A DNA stretch of 64,000 nucleotides from Paramecium octaurelia (GCA_905182995.1 CAJJDP010000144.1:62001-126000); one strand, 5' to 3'; positions 24,240 through 38,574 are shown, counted from the stretch's first letter. Made by a program: numbers and translations. The notes: a model not told the origin generated them from the letters alone.

Positions 24240-25453
24240 ATGTCGATTTCCTAAAAGGTGCATGAAAGCTAAACCAAATGGAATGGCCTTATAGCTAAAA
24301 CAGTCACTCTTGAATAAAACTTATTAAGACTACGTGATTCAGTTAATTAAACACTACGAGGTGGCAGCAAAGAATCAACTTCATCAAAATCAACAGCAGA
24401 ATAATTACACAAACCACCAACATTAGTTAATATGACTAGCAGAATAGCATCACCAATGTTAAAAAAGGTTTCCCCATAGGATTGCATGACAATGTCAAGA
24501 ATATAGAATTATAAGACTGTTCAATCTTGGTTTCCGAAGTAGAGGTTCCAAACATTTGAAGCAATTCCTCAATTTAGGATTGGCAAATTGTTAGGAAGGG
24601 GACAATTTTCAGATGTTCATTAGTGCATGTATTATCAGAACTTAAAATAAGCGACAAATTGACGAGTACAGTATATGCTTTGAAGGTGATCAAGAAAGAG
24701 AAAATTTAGGATGAATAGTTATAGAAACAAATGATCCAAGAAATTAAAGTGCAAATGAACCTTAATCATCCAAACATAGTTAAGTTGTATAATTGCTACT
24801 CTGATGAATTCAATTTGTACTTGTTAATGGAATATTGCAATGATGGTGAACTCTTTAAAGTTCAAAGAAAGTAACCTGGATACAAGTTCCCAGAAGTAAT
24901 TGTGCCTTCAATACTTAGAATAAAGCATCATATTACATATACTAAATTCTTCAATGTATATAGTATATGCATTTAAACAATGTTATGCATCGAGATCTGA
25001 AGACAGAGAATATCATGTTATCATTTAATCAAATAAAAATTGGAGATTTTGGTTGTGTTTGTTCAAACCAAGACAGAAGAGAAACCTTTTGTGGAACAAT
25101 TGAATTCATGGCACCTGAAGTTATTTAAATGAAAGGATATGATTCCAGAGTGGATGCATGGCAAATCGCTGTGCTTGCTTATGAATTAGTTTATGGATAA
25201 ACTCCATTTATTCTGTTGGGAAATAAAGATCAAAGAGGGATTATGGATAACATAATAAAAGTAATCAAAATACTTATCTCTTCTTTAGCATCGCTTAACA
25301 ATACCTCACACTTTTTCAGCTGAATTAACGTTTTTTGTAAAAGGTGGTCTTCAATCCGATCCAAATAAAAGATTGACAATCGAATAAATGCTTAAACATC
25401 CTTGGATAACAAAATATAAACTACCCTAAACTAAATGTGAATATAACATCTGA
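24240..25453 (+). CDS. Aurora-like Ser/Thr protein kinase
   Basis: About 379 aa. A basic N-terminal tail of about 110 residues is followed by a kinase domain: GRGQFSDVH, YALKVIKKEK, YIYQILQCIQYMH, NVMHRDLKTENIML, KIGDFGC, CGTIEFMAPEV and the regulatory Asp/Trp block. The activation loop and GTIEFMAPE resemble Aurora kinases, which control mitosis and, in ciliates and algae, flagella. Introns of 23 (AAG end), 23 and 28 nt. The first is placed by exact spacing between the Gly loop and the ALK lysine. Confidence 0.82.
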
Positions 25454-26309
25454 TAATATAATAATTAATCATAGCATCACACATTCAAAATACAAAATAG
25501 CATTTTAATTATTGTTTGTTATAATTTGCTCTTTAATTTAAATAGCATTATTAATTACAATTTTATGTATCCCTTACCTGTTCAGCCTTAATGTTTATTT
25601 TCACTTCCAGTAGATAATTACAATGTTATTTTTTAAATAATCTATAATAGATATTAATTTGGAATAAGACTAAAAGTGTACAATTAACTATATTGTACGC
25701 AAATTGAAAGTCATAAAAAAGGTGTGATTTTTTTGTTGGATTTATTCAAATTAGCATTTATTTAAATTTTAATAAATCAAATGAATTAAAAAATCAGCTG
25801 TACCTAAAATTTATATTTTAACTTCACGTTTCATCATAAAAATTGATTTTAGTTTTATTAATTTTTAAATTAATCTACTAGATGTTCAGGTGTATAAAAG
25901 TCTACTTATTAATAATCCAATTATTGTGTGATTTATTTGATTTTAAGAATATGATGATTTTTAAATAAACTTAGTAATACAAATTGATTAATTTTTTAAT
26001 ATAATACTAGAAAATCAGTAATACTCCTGTAATTTCCTCAAATAAGATTTAGACTTTGGCAATTATTGCTTGGTCAGGCCATAAATAATTATGTAAAATG
26101 TGAACTCATAAAGATGTCATACTACCTATGTGAAGCTTATGAATGATACATATTAAAAATTATTGATATTTAACCTTAAATTTCAAATTACAATCATCTA
26201 ATTATTTATTATTTAGAAATGTTTTCTGTATCAAATATATTTACAAACAAATTCTATTAAATAAAATTTGAAGCTCTTTGATCCACAAAGAATAATAACT
26301 AAAATTAAA
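25454..26309. other. Intergenic, AT-rich
   Basis: No gene found on either strand. The sequence is mostly runs of A and T with scattered short frames. Confidence 0.5.
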
Positions 26310-27257
26310 ATGGGAAATTTTTGCTTTGATTTTGGATCCAATTCAAACAGCTCAATGAATGATTAGCCTATCTCTCAAAATAGCATTAAGAGTCCTATCT
26401 CTCAAAATAGCATTAAGAGTCCTATATCTTCTAATCACTATGAAGATAACTTTCTGGAGAATAAAGATCGATCAGATAAAAAGCCAGATGATAATGGAGA
26501 AGCTGAGACTAAAAGGAATGACAGTTAGAATCTCGGTTCTAATAATAATACAACTAATAATCAAATTTAAAAATAAAATGAGGATAAATTTTACATAGTT
26601 TTAGTAGGATAGTCAGGAGTTGGAAAAGAAGCATTAATTGACTTAATGAGACTTAAGGAAATTTAAACCAAAAATTCAAGTGGTTCCTAGGATAATGAAC
26701 TAAAAATTGAATAAGGAATTTAAGCCAAATATTCAGAAGATTCTTAGGATATTGAACCAAAAATGAAAGAAGGAATTTTGGGTGAAGAATATGTCGTCGT
26801 TGATACACCATCTTTTTAATTAGATGATGAGATCGATAAAAGAGAAAATGTTATTAAGGAATTCTAAAACTATTTTGATAATAGAAAAGATATTTCCAGT
26901 TTTTGGATAATTGTAAACTTTGAAAGAACTGATTTAATGAAGAAAAAAGTATTATCAGTATTAAAGTACTTAAGAAAATTTAAAAATATCATTTCAATCG
27001 TTGTTGTAAACATGGAATTAAGTGAAAATGAAGAACAAGATAAAAATCATTTGAGAGAAAGCTTCAAATATATGGAATGTAATTAGATAATATTTATTAA
27101 TAAAAATATGAAATAAGAAGATATTATAAAAGAAATTAAGTAAAGAGAATCAACTTAAATTGATTTCACTGATACCATTTTTGAAAAGATATCACATAGT
27201 GAAGAAAACGAATAATTGCGAGCTTTAAATCTTAAATTAGAATAACGACTCTAATGA
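26310..27257 (+). CDS. AIG1/GIMAP-like P-loop GTPase, unusual P-loop
   Basis: Intronless, 315 aa. It starts MGNFC, predicting myristoylation and membrane tethering. After a low-complexity N-terminus containing a perfect 27-nt tandem repeat (PISQNSIKS twice) comes the GTPase fold: FYIVLVGQSGVGKEA, then VVVDTPS and IISIVVVNMEL. The usual Ser/Thr after the P-loop lysine is Glu, and switch II has DTPS instead of DTPG, so nucleotide hydrolysis may be impaired. Residues about 115-150 hold a second, degenerate repeat ending in EGI or QGI. Family assignment is by overall pattern. Confidence 0.65.
26375..26428 (+). repeat. 27-nt tandem repeat, two perfect units
   Basis: Within the AIG1-like gene, a 27-nt unit encoding PISQNSIKS occurs twice in a row without change and a third begins. 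The identity at DNA level indicates a recent slippage or duplication event. Confidence 0.8.
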
Positions 27258-28285
27258 TTATATTTTCAGTTATTTATTATTTCTACAATGAATCCTAAAG
27301 AGTTCCTTGTTTTTCATCTTCAACTTAGGATCTGATGACAGATTATCAAAATTGGAGAGTATATAGATGAAAAAATCTTTTGTTTTTTCACTAATTAAAC
27401 GATTTGGCCCTAATGAATTAAAGTAATTAATAATAATATTGATTTTGGGTTTTATTTTCCTTTTCTGTTTGTGGTATTTTATAACTATATATCTTAATTT
27501 AAACTGTATTTTTGATAATAATTTGTTAATTTTCGAATAATAAATCTAATTTCGATAAAGAATTCAAATATTGCTTTATGTTTGAAGGCATTCTAGACTT
27601 AGCCATATTGCCCAACTTATCAAACTATGCATTGGCAATGTAAGTATTAAACGAATTGTTAAAATCTTAAAACGAAGACTTGCTGATTCTGATTATGAAA
27701 AAGAGTGTATTGATAGTATAACGTTGGGAGACGAAGAACTGTTAAATGCTCAGCAATTATTTTAGTTCATTTGATGAACATAACCTTTTAATAGATAAAC
27801 TCAAGTAAGCCTGCCTAAATTATGAAATCTATAAAAAATTTAATTTATTGAGTGGTCAACAAAAGAAAACACCATTATAAATTTGAGAAGGCTAGAATCA
27901 AAGAATATTTGGGTATTCTTGAAGGGCTAAGCATTGAAATTTATAAGATTAAATTGAAATAATAATAAAATTTTCAAAAATAAGTATTGATCTGAAATAG
28001 AGTTAAAAACACCTAAACACATCTTCAAGAGCTAAAATTTCTTCATCTAACTTTCCCTTTCATCTTGAAGGGCTCTTTCCCACTTTAAATCTTATATCAT
28101 TACCTTTTCAAAAAATATATGGTTAAAAAGTCTGAAAATCTGGTTTTAGGTATGTTATAGAAACAAAAAATTAGCAACTTAATCTGAATCTAGTAATTAA
28201 AAATGTTTGATAAATTCACTGAATAGCGTTGGTAATGGGTATATCATAGTTTTTAGAGTAGAAGTGAATTATAAATTATTATGAT
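27258..28285. pseudogene. Intergenic with decayed gene fragments
   Basis: No intact gene. A 102-aa frame at 27578-27886 (MFEGILDLAILPNLSNYAL, IMKKSVLIVQRW) and an overlapping frame about 27873-28000 (FEKARIKEYLGILEG) both look protein-like but lie in different frames and do not join with ordinary introns. They read as the end of a helical-repeat protein that has been broken. Function unknown. Confidence 0.4.
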
Positions 28286-28588
28286 ATGGCTCTGCCTTAC
28301 AGAGTAGTATTTTTTAATACAGCTGATACTACTTCAATGTTGGGTTTTAATCCACTCAATGTTGTAGAACCAGATTTCGGTGAAATGAGTTGCATAAAAT
28401 TCACTGGTTTAACAGATTGTTAAAGCAAAGTATATAACTCTGATGGTGTTTTCGGATTCTACAAATGCTTTGGAGTTGCTGTTTTGAAAATTAAATTATA
28501 TAGAAGTGTCTATTTTGGGAACTATCACACAGTAAAGGTAAATCTTTTAAAACCCATTGATGGGTATCAGTTTTACAAAATTCATTGA
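28286..28588 (+). pseudogene. Relic of a mitochondrial ADP/ATP carrier
   Basis: A 100-codon frame retains the second repeat of an ADP/ATP translocase: FTGLTDCQSKVYNSDGVFG, FYKCFGVAVL and YRSVYFGNYHTVK. These match the carrier pattern F-x-G-L-x-D-C ... SDG ... FY-x-G-F-x-V-x-V ... YR-x-x-YFG-x-YDT. The preceding matrix-helix segment is scrambled, and the first and third repeats are missing. It cannot make a functional carrier. It probably arose by partial duplication of an active gene elsewhere. Confidence 0.75.
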
Positions 28589-28859
28589 TGTATAATTCAT
28601 CACTGGTACAACTTAAGTAATCTTGTATCCATTAATTAAAATCAGAAGCACCGCTTTAAGTGCTAATTCCAATAAAAATTTATTTTGCAACTTAAAAATT
28701 AATTTAATTATTATGGAAAGTATGTAAATCTTTTAGAATTAAAGCATGAAACAAAGTAATTAATGCACCATTATAGGTGGAAATAAAATTCTCTTTCAAT
28801 TGAGAATATTAGAAAGTAAAGAGAGTATGTAAATATTTATATTGATAAATAATTAAATA

Positions 28860-29545
28860 ATGTATTCAATTACAGCTCGTTTTAATTAGATCGTGTTCTT
28901 CACATCATGGACATTAGGTACGTTACTAATTCTAGATAAGTCATTCTATCATTGCTGAATTAGGGCACAGCATATTTTTTTAAAACTGGAAAGCCAACAG
29001 TAGATCTAAAGATCTTAAGTGCAGATAAATTGTATTGCAGATAAAATGATTATTTTGTTTAGTCAACATTACAAGGCCACTTATTATAATGGAGGTGTAA
29101 CTGATTGGGATTAGGTGACATTTAAATTCTCCTTGGAGGCAGGTTTTTAATACACGTATAATATTTAGATTTTGAGCCTGTATACAATTGGAATTTAAAG
29201 TAATTGTTTTTGTATGTGAATGTCCATCATGAGCATTAATAGAAAGGAGTATACTTATTTTATCGAAGTATTAGTATGAATCAGATTGTGTGATATATGA
29301 TAAAATCATTTCTAGACCAGATGACCCCAGCAGTTGGAGTACTTCATCAAAGGTAATTCTATTAGTCATTTTAGCTTGTTCTGAAAAATTAAAGAGCCGA
29401 ATATCCACTCAAAGATATTCATAAATAGCTGCGTAATGCTACAGTGAATTTTGAAGTATGGATAGAAGTGATGCCTTATGTGGGTTACATAAGGAGAGAG
29501 AAACTGGGTGATTTCGAATATAAAATGCCATAATAGTATAATTGA
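28860..29545 (+). CDS. SPCS3: Signal peptidase complex subunit 3 (SPC22/23)
   Basis: ER membrane protein of the signal peptidase complex. It gives 185 aa, in the usual range of about 180, after removing five introns (23, 31, 26, 26, 22 nt). One N-terminal transmembrane helix is followed by the lumenal domain: VTFKFSLEADFEPVYNWNLK, QLFLYVNV, VIYDKII, VNFEVWIEVMPYVGY and a C-terminal MPQQYN. The first intron ends in AAG and the others in TAG. The spliced length divides by three and the family blocks are in order. Confidence 0.9.
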
Positions 29546-29703
29546 GATATGTAATTTATATTTTTAACAATCACATTTTTTGAATGTCTTGTATTGATTA
29601 GAGCTTTGCACAATTTTAACAAACAGCTTAGTTCTTTAATCCAGATATTGGGAACAATGGAACTTTGAGAATGCCATAGAAAATAAAAAAAAGGGAAATC
29701 TCG

Positions 29704-30213
29704 ATGCCTTCTTATTACTTTGATGACTTTAAGGGATTTCTCAAGCAACCTATCAAAATAACCTCCAATATCACATAAAGACGCAATACTCATACGACAA
29801 CAACTCAAGACAATAGTCAAATGACTCAATCTATTAAGTTACCAAATAAAAGCTTGAAATAATTGACCTAAGCAAATACTTAAGATTATTCAAAAATACT
29901 CAGTATAATTAGTTAATTCAACAATACAAATAAACTCAAACATGCATAGAGTGCAAATTCAATGCAATATAAATTGATTATCCCTTTAAAGGAGAAGTCA
30001 ATGAATATTACAAGGGAGAGCAGAACTAATTCAAGATGTAGTGTTGTATCAGCTTAAGGTGAAAGAAAGCGTAGTATAAAAGTAAATGATCCGTATGGAC
30101 TAATTAATAATAAAATAATGAACAAAACAAATTCGAAATAATTTTTAAAATAAAAAGCTTAAGACAAATTAGTAGACAAGTTATTCTCATAAAGATCAGA
30201 TAGCGTTTAATGA
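29704..30213 (+). CDS. Hypothetical basic Ser/Asn/Gln-rich protein
   Basis: Intronless 169-aa frame beginning MPSYYFDDFKGFLKQ. The rest is basic and low-complexity with clusters RESRTNSRCS and GERKRSIK that look like phosphorylation or nuclear-localisation sites. I do not recognise a family. It lies 158 bp after the SPC3 stop and 56 bp before the Sel1 gene on the same strand. Confidence 0.5.
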
Positions 30214-30269
30214 TTTTTTATCTATAGATGCTTATTACAAGTCTTTTTTTTATTAATCAATATTATAAT

Positions 30270-31442
30270 ATGTTTAGAAAATTATTTCGACGATTCAGAT
30301 TTTCGACAGATAAACAAGTAGATTATTACAAATTGACCGATCAAATTATGAATGCCTAAGTTGAGAACGAAGAGTTGAAATTAGCCATATAGAAAATCAT
30401 TTTTGATATGAAATCGGTGACTGAAAGGGCCTATTAATTTCCATTGGTCGAACAGGTGTTATCTTCAGTCAAATCTCACTATTTATGCGCTGCTGCAGTG
30501 GAATAATTTGTAGGATCTATGTGTATAGATTTAAGTTTAATTTTGGTTAGACACTCCAAAAAATGAGCAAATTACATAATTATTTTTATCTCATGCAAAA
30601 AAGAATGCTGATAATTGGCTTGAAAGATAGAATACTGAATATCATTTGGCATATCTGAAAAAACTAGATGCCTCACAAAAAGGAGATCAAGCCAAATTTG
30701 ATGATGCATAACACCAACTATTAGAATTAGCGAATTAAGGGAATAAACCAGCTTAGCATTTAGTAGCCAAGGAAATGTATAAAGTAGCAATGAATATGAT
30801 GCAATCCAAACAAAGAAAAGATAGAGAGAAATTATTAAAGGAAGCATACAAATTATTTTATGATTGCGCAGAGAATGAATTCCCTCATTCTTACTATTAC
30901 ATTGGAGAAATGGCAGAAAGAGGTGATACTCCTGGAGGAATAGATTTGAAATTTGCACTTGAGTGTTATTTCATTGCTGCAGCCTATGAAAACCCTTAGG
31001 CATTCTTTAAATTAGCAAAATTGTACATTTTTAAGTTATTTTATGATTAGTCATCGAGAGGGAATAGTTTGCGAGAAGGATCAAACTTTAGAATTCCATT
31101 ACACCAAAAAAGCAGCAGAAATGGGTCTACTGGATGCTTAACACAATCTAGGTGTCATATACAGGGAAGGCAGAATAACAAAGAAGGATGACTTTAAGGC
31201 TTTGGCATGGTTTACTCATGCTGGAAACTTGGGGTTTCCATTATCTTAGGTATGAAAATATAGAATAAATTTAGTTTAATGCTGGAATGATGTATTGGGA
31301 AGGTGCAGATAAGATCAAAAGCAATAAAAAGGCAGCTTTAGTTTGGTTTGAGAAGATCCAAAAGTCAGGAATGATTGATGTTTCTTAATAAATTAGACAA
31401 TTGGCAAAGGAGATAGAGAAGGAAATAGAAGAAGAATAATGA
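30270..31442 (+). CDS. Sel1-repeat protein with possible mitochondrial presequence
   Basis: About 363 aa with introns of 28, 28 and 25 nt, all ending in TAG. The start MFRKLFRRFRFST is Arg-rich, amphipathic and lacks acidic residues, typical of a mitochondrial presequence. The C-terminal two thirds carries Sel1-like repeats: YYIGEMAERGD...ALECYFIAA, AAEMGLLDAQHNLGVIYREG, and ALAWFTHAGNLGFPLSQFNAG. Sel1 repeats are helical scaffolds. The partner is unknown; a mitochondrial assembly role is inference from the presequence. Confidence 0.75.
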
Positions 31443-31475
31443 TGTTATATATATATTGAATATTAAATATTTAAT

Positions 31476-32901
31476 TCACATAGGAGGAGTTAGACATGTT
31501 TAATTTAAAACTAATCTTTACATCTAATTATGCTAATTTGGTAAGAAAGTTGAGTAGATTTCTTTGGCTTTAAAATGACATTTGCTTGCTTTGTCTACAT
31601 CTCCTTATGCTTGATATATCACAGATATATTATTAAGAATTTAGGCTCGTTACACACAATTTTACCTAAATAAGTTTTAAGATTTACTGAAAGCATTATA
31701 ATGCTTGGATAAAATAGTTGAGTGATTATTGTATATCAGGTACTAATCCATAACTCAGTCCTAAAAGATTGAATACTTCGACAAATTTGAGATGCTTATA
31801 ATCCTTGTATATTTGATATTTTATTTTAACTGCCTTCATCAGAAATTCGATAGCTTCTTCTGAATTTTTAGAAATATAATTGCATTCGCCTAATGCAACA
31901 TAAGCTTCAGCTATCTATTCATGATCCTCTGGAAGGAAGTCTTTAAGGATGGATATTGAACCATAGATTAATTTTTTTGATAGGTCAAAATTTTCTATGT
32001 ATTAATGAAAAAAGTACTTGTCCAAGCATGTAATTTTGCCATCAGAAGCAATATATGAGCTATTTCAGATTTCCATTCCAATTTTTCGTAATGCTAGAGT
32101 GCCATATAATATGAAGATTGAGCATTCTAATAGGCTTGATTTAGAAAGTGCAACTTTCCCAATTCTATAAGAATTTTTCCAACCAAATTTGGTTCTAATA
32201 TCTTGAATTACTTCTAGATCGCCTTTAACTATTTGATAGCATTTTTGAAATCTCCTACCTATTTATAGAATCTGGTCAATAAACACATGGTTCTCACAGT
32301 CTATATTGCCTAACTGAATAAATGGTTGCAATCATGAATGCTTTCCTTCATTGACTGTTAGAGCTAAGCATTGATTTTCTTCAAGATTTTAATGTGGTTG
32401 TAACAATCACCTGTATCTGCATTTGTTTCTATTTCATCTAATTGTTGGGGGATGGTTTTTTGAGGGGCAGGTTCTTCTTTTTATGGAATTGAATGATGAG
32501 TTTATTGGGGAGACAACTCTTAGTTGAGGACAACTGGTTTGACTATTTCACTTTTGACTTTGGGAGGGGAAAAGCCAAGTGCTTAAGAATGGTTTAGCAT
32601 TTATTGTTGATCTCGTTATGAAATTACGGCAATTTCTTCTAAATCTTTGGGTTAGTCGTTTTATTAAATCATAGGATGTTTAACTATTGAATTGCTCATG
32701 GAGGATATTCTAGAACTTTACTTAGAATTATTCTCTAACTAATTTGATCAATTTCCTTACTTAATTATATGAATTGGCTCTAGTTTTGACCTCCACAACA
32801 TATCCGTTCATCACATCTTATCTGATTCTCTACAATAACCCATTCAGTTGATCGTCTCTCCTGAGTGTTTCTTGATCAATTCTTTCGTAGCCTGTTGCCA
32901 T
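31476..32901 (-). CDS. TPR-repeat protein
   Basis: About 452 aa with introns of 22, 23 and 22 nt. A polar N-terminal 130 residues rich in Gln, Ser and Pro is followed by tetratricopeptide-like helical repeats: FYKQVGDFKNAIKQLKA, LGKLHFLNQAYQNAQSSYY, YVALGECNYISKNSEEAIEF and NNISVIYQAQGDVDKASK. TPRs bind other proteins. The stop lies 34 bp from the convergent Sel1 gene's stop. Pathway unknown. Confidence 0.72.
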
Positions 32902-32978
32902 TAAAAAATAATAATAATTATGAAAATGTTTGATTTGGCATGTTTAAATATATGATGAATTAAAACAGATTCACAACA

Positions 32979-34398
<1,420 letters not shown>

Positions 34399-34902
34399 TT
34401 TATTAATTATTGATCTTTTATTAATTATTTGGTCATTTATTAATTTTCATCCATCTAAATAATAATAACATATCATATCTAATATGTGATTTATATTACT
34501 ATCAATAGTACTCATTATTAGATACTACCATATATATATATTATATCACTCTCTATTGTTTTCCTCTTTAAACTCATTTCTACTTTGCTTGTTATATCAT
34601 CAAATAGTTCAACATCTTCATAACATTCAGAATGAATATTCCTTGATATCTACATTAATTATAAATTGAACAAATTCAGATCATCAAATCTATTTAATTC
34701 AAATTACTTATTGCGCTATGAGAATATGTCATTTCAAGCCATTCATTATACTTTACTTACCAACTTTAAAGAACAGAGTTTTATTAAGATAACTCAACTT
34801 AATGTCATTATTCAATTGAAATTAAGCTTAATACACTAGATCATTAATTATTTTATTGATAAAAGAATGAGTTCATCAAAAATTGATTAAATATATAGTT
34901 TA
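34399..34902. other. Intergenic with imperfect short repeats
   Basis: AT-rich. Near 34400-34450 the words attaattattgatc and tattaattatt recur imperfectly two or three times. No gene is seen. It separates the kinase start from the deacetylase stop. Confidence 0.45.
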
Positions 34903-36397
34903 TCATTCCCTTCTATGTATTGAGAATCCATTGGACGGATCAACCAATATTTCATTTCCTTCCTCATAGTGGGCTCCCTCGAATTAATTTAATGTTTATT
35001 CATAACGTTGATCGGGATTGATTTCTAGGGAATTAAAAGATAAAATACCTTCTTCTACATTCATTTCTGGATAAAATGATTAAGGCAAATCATGGAAACC
35101 TATGCCTGGAACAGGTTCAATGGATTTGAGATACCCATATATTTTCTCTACGATTCTTTGGAGTTCTTCTTTCTTGTTCTTGTTTTCTACATTTTGTTTG
35201 ATTGGGAAATGCAATTTGTAGTCTGGAGCATAATATTCATAATAGATTTCGGAAGTGGGAATAGGAGCATCAATTTTTTTATTTAAACACAAACCAGTTT
35301 CATATGCCCAACATCTAGCTACGTTTTAGATTGTATATCCTCCTCCTCCTAATACTAAGATGGGAACATTGTATTTGATCATGAATTCAACACAAGCTCC
35401 ATGTCCTTTGGTTGATAAATTATATCCTCCCAATCTATCATGACATAGGGAATCAGCTCCACATTGCAAGACTACAGCCTCTGGTCTATAGATATCCATA
35501 ACTTAGGTGATGATTTTCTGGAATATTTCTGTAAAGGTCTCATCATTCATACCAATTTTCAAAGGGATATTGAGAGCATGATATCGACCCAATCCTTCTC
35601 CATAACTATCAATATCTCCTGAGCCTGGAAAGAAATCATCTCCATACTGATGGAATGAACAAGTCATCACTCTATTTGTTAGAAGAAATGCCTCTTCAAC
35701 TCCATCACCATGATGAACATCAATATCAACATACAAAACTCTCTGGTGTACTCTCAACAATTCCAATATGGCTATCACAATGTCATTCACATAACAGAAC
35801 CCACTGGCCTCTCTTTTCTTGGCATGATGCAGACCTCCAGAATAATTAATGGCTATTTCTGCATCCTATGAAATCAACACATGAGCAGCATCAATTGATC
35901 CTCCTGCAGACAATTGGCAAAAGTCATATAGACCTGGAAAGCTGGGGTTATCAGTGGAGTCTCCTACCCTGAAACTATTTGGTTATGGATAATTATTATT
36001 TGTCTCAATGGGTTCATGAGTGTGTGGTATATTATAATCTAACAAATCAAACTCGTTGTAGATGTGGCTTGTGAAGTGAGTGATATTTGGCTGTTGATTA
36101 TAGTGTTGATACTCATTCACAATTTGACTTCTAACACTTGTGAATTGACTCAAATATTGCAAGTATTCTGGTTCATGAAATTTCTCCATCTCTTTCAGTG
36201 AAGCCTACCTATTCATATATACATCCAGGTTTCGGTACAAACTAACACATGTTTATAATACATTACCCATAATTAACAATTAAATTATGCGCCATTGCAA
36301 TTCTTTTTGGTTTCATTGGATGTTCCTTACCATAATGATATCTCCCTATTTGGGGATGATAAAAATAGGCCACTCTTTTATTAGTCTCATTTTGCAT
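34903..36397 (-). CDS. Class I histone deacetylase (Rpd3/HDAC1-like)
   Basis: Zinc enzyme removing acetyl groups from histone lysines in the nucleus. About 489 aa with one 25-nt intron. Motifs: [50 protein letters not shown], zinc ligands in [43 protein letters not shown] and the active-site [15 protein letters not shown]. All catalytic residues are present. The C-terminal tail is acidic and short. About 50 bp separates its start from the stop of the hybrid kinase upstream. Confidence 0.93.
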
Positions 36398-36449
36398 TAC
36401 TATAAAATAAATTAATAAGAGATTTCATATATGTATATATATATAATAT

Positions 36450-38571
36450 TCAAAGTATGTACTTATTAACAAGATATTCTAATTTTTGTATATCAGTGGG
36501 TTTGGAGATACGCTCTTTCATACCACATTGACTAGCAATCAGAACATCATCGTCACCTGAGTATGCTGAATACATTGTTATAATGCAACTTTCGTTCAAA
36601 TTTCGTTCCTTTAATAATTAATTTATCTATATATTAACACTCTTACTTCTTTAGAGGCCTAAAATCCATTTTTGCCAGGCATTTCAATGTCCATAAAAAT
36701 TAATCGGTAAGTCTTGCAACATTGTTATGAAAATCTCTATTTGACTAAGTCGATTGCTGAATTACCGTTGTAAGCACTGTCAGTTTTCACTTTGAACTTT
36801 TTAAGCAACACTTACAAGGCAAAATGGTTACAGCTGATATCATCAACGATCAAAATCTTGCTACAATCACAATCTGAAATCTGAGTGACTTCGTGTTTGT
36901 CGAACTCAAACTCATTGGAGTAATTGTGGATTTGATTTGACACTCGGAAACTGACTTTTGTATATTTGTCATAAACAGAATCGATCTCAAAAAACTAATC
37001 CTTGTATAGATATTTGGCTAGCTATTATGAGATCCTAAGCCCTAGTCCAAGTTTGTTAGAATCATATTGAAGTGAGTCTTGGAATAATAATTCTGCTTGT
37101 TACTCAATTTTCTGGGTGACTTCCTCTGAAATGCCCTATCCATTATCTTCTACTGATAACTTATAGTAAAGAGGAGTGGTTTGAGTAATCACTTTGATAG
37201 TGCCTCCTTTGTTTGTGAATTTGACAGAGTTGTCCAATAAATTAATGAAAATTCTAATCAGTCTTTCTTTGTCTGTATAAATTGAGATATGACTTACATT
37301 TTCAATGATGAGATTGATGTTTTTTTAGACACACTCAAAATTAAAAAGATCATATAGTAATTAATAAACTTCCTATAACTTGAAACAGGACTTATTCAGG
37401 ATCAAAGATGAAAATTAAATTTAAGCATAATCTAAGATATCATTGAGTTGGAATTGCAACCTCTTGGCCGATACAATGGCAGGATCCAAATGAGATTCAA
37501 TCAAACCCTAAGACAATTGATCCTTCAGGGCATACAATTAAGACACTGTTCCATTGATCGGAGTTCGCAGTTCATGACATAAAGAATTAAGCAAGGCCTA
37601 TTAAAACTTGTATTTATGATTCAGCAATCTATATTCTTCCCTCTTAGTGATATTCTCCAAAAAGAACAAATAAACCACAGACTCCCATTGCACAAAACCT
37701 TCCAATTGAAATATTTTGAGTTTCAAACTCTTATACTTGATCTTCCCACCAGATTAATTCATATTATCCATTCTGATTATGTATTGAAAGTTATCTCGAG
37801 ACAAAGATGTTAATTGACTTTGGTGGATTTTTTTGAAATTCTAAAATATCGACTTAAGGTTTTTTCCTATATTGGCATCACTCTCCCCCTTAAATTAAGA
37901 GGCATTATTGTTGTATTATGAAAATGCATCTGGAATGTGCTCTTCTAAGAATACTTTTTATGGACTAATTGAAGGTTGATTTTGAAATGTCTTTTTTCTG
38001 GGCGACTTTTAAGGTTTTCTGATTTTCTTTGATGATCTAAATTCGCAAAAGTCTCCGCTTTAATAATCTATTAACATTACCTCTAAATAGCTTAATCTAA
38101 AAATGCAATAATATCACAAGGATTAGTTAAACCTAGTAGTTGGGTTACTTTTTGATTAAAGTCTAAAACTGTTAAGGATGAATCCACAAACAGTATACCA
38201 AAAGGCAGATTATTTAAAATAGAGACTATTTCTGAATACTTAGTACTAGTATTTCTTTCTAATTTTAAAGGTTCCATATTATAATTGGAATCCGATACAA
38301 GGGTTGTTGGTAAGTTGTTAGGGTGTTTTTTTATAATGATTCTCTGATCCATTTGGTCTTTGTTAATGCCGATGTATTTGTGTTCTTGTTGAGGAGTTTC
38401 AATTTCTCCATTAAAAGCTTTTAGAATGATACTCTCATTCAGGTCATATTTAATAAAATCTCTTTTACTTTCGCTTGATAATAATTAATCTTATTCAAAT
38501 TATGTCTATTTAAATTTTTATTCTTATTAAATCAGGGTTTAAGTGAACGATGAGCGTTTGACACTAGTCAT
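36450..38571 (-). CDS. Hybrid histidine kinase 1 (PAS-like, HisKA, HATPase, receiver)
   Basis: About 692 aa with introns of 23 nt (AAG end) and 20 nt (TAG end). A Gln-rich N-terminus precedes a PAS-like sensor (LNNLPFGILFVDSSLTVLDF). Then come the phospho-accepting His in SLCHELRTPING, N box RIFINLLDNSVKF, G boxes VEDNGQGI and LGLGLRIS, and a receiver with acidic pair ILIVDDISC, phospho-Asp in IFMDIEMPGKNG and Lys in SKPTD. No transmembrane helix is evident, so it is probably soluble. Such kinases pass phosphate from His to Asp; the output partner is unknown. Tandem with a close relative at 39026-41574. Confidence 0.88.
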
Positions 38572-38574
38572 TTA

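Noticed and set aside
24570-24680. Frameshift pseudogenisation of the Aurora-like kinase
   Set aside because: A 23-nt intron ending in AAG restores the exact spacing from the glycine loop to the catalytic lysine.
29485-29829. 114-aa minus-strand frame
   Set aside because: Antisense to the SPC3 end and the start of the next plus-strand gene, both better supported.
30572-30958. 128-aa minus-strand frame
   Set aside because: Antisense to the Sel1 repeats.
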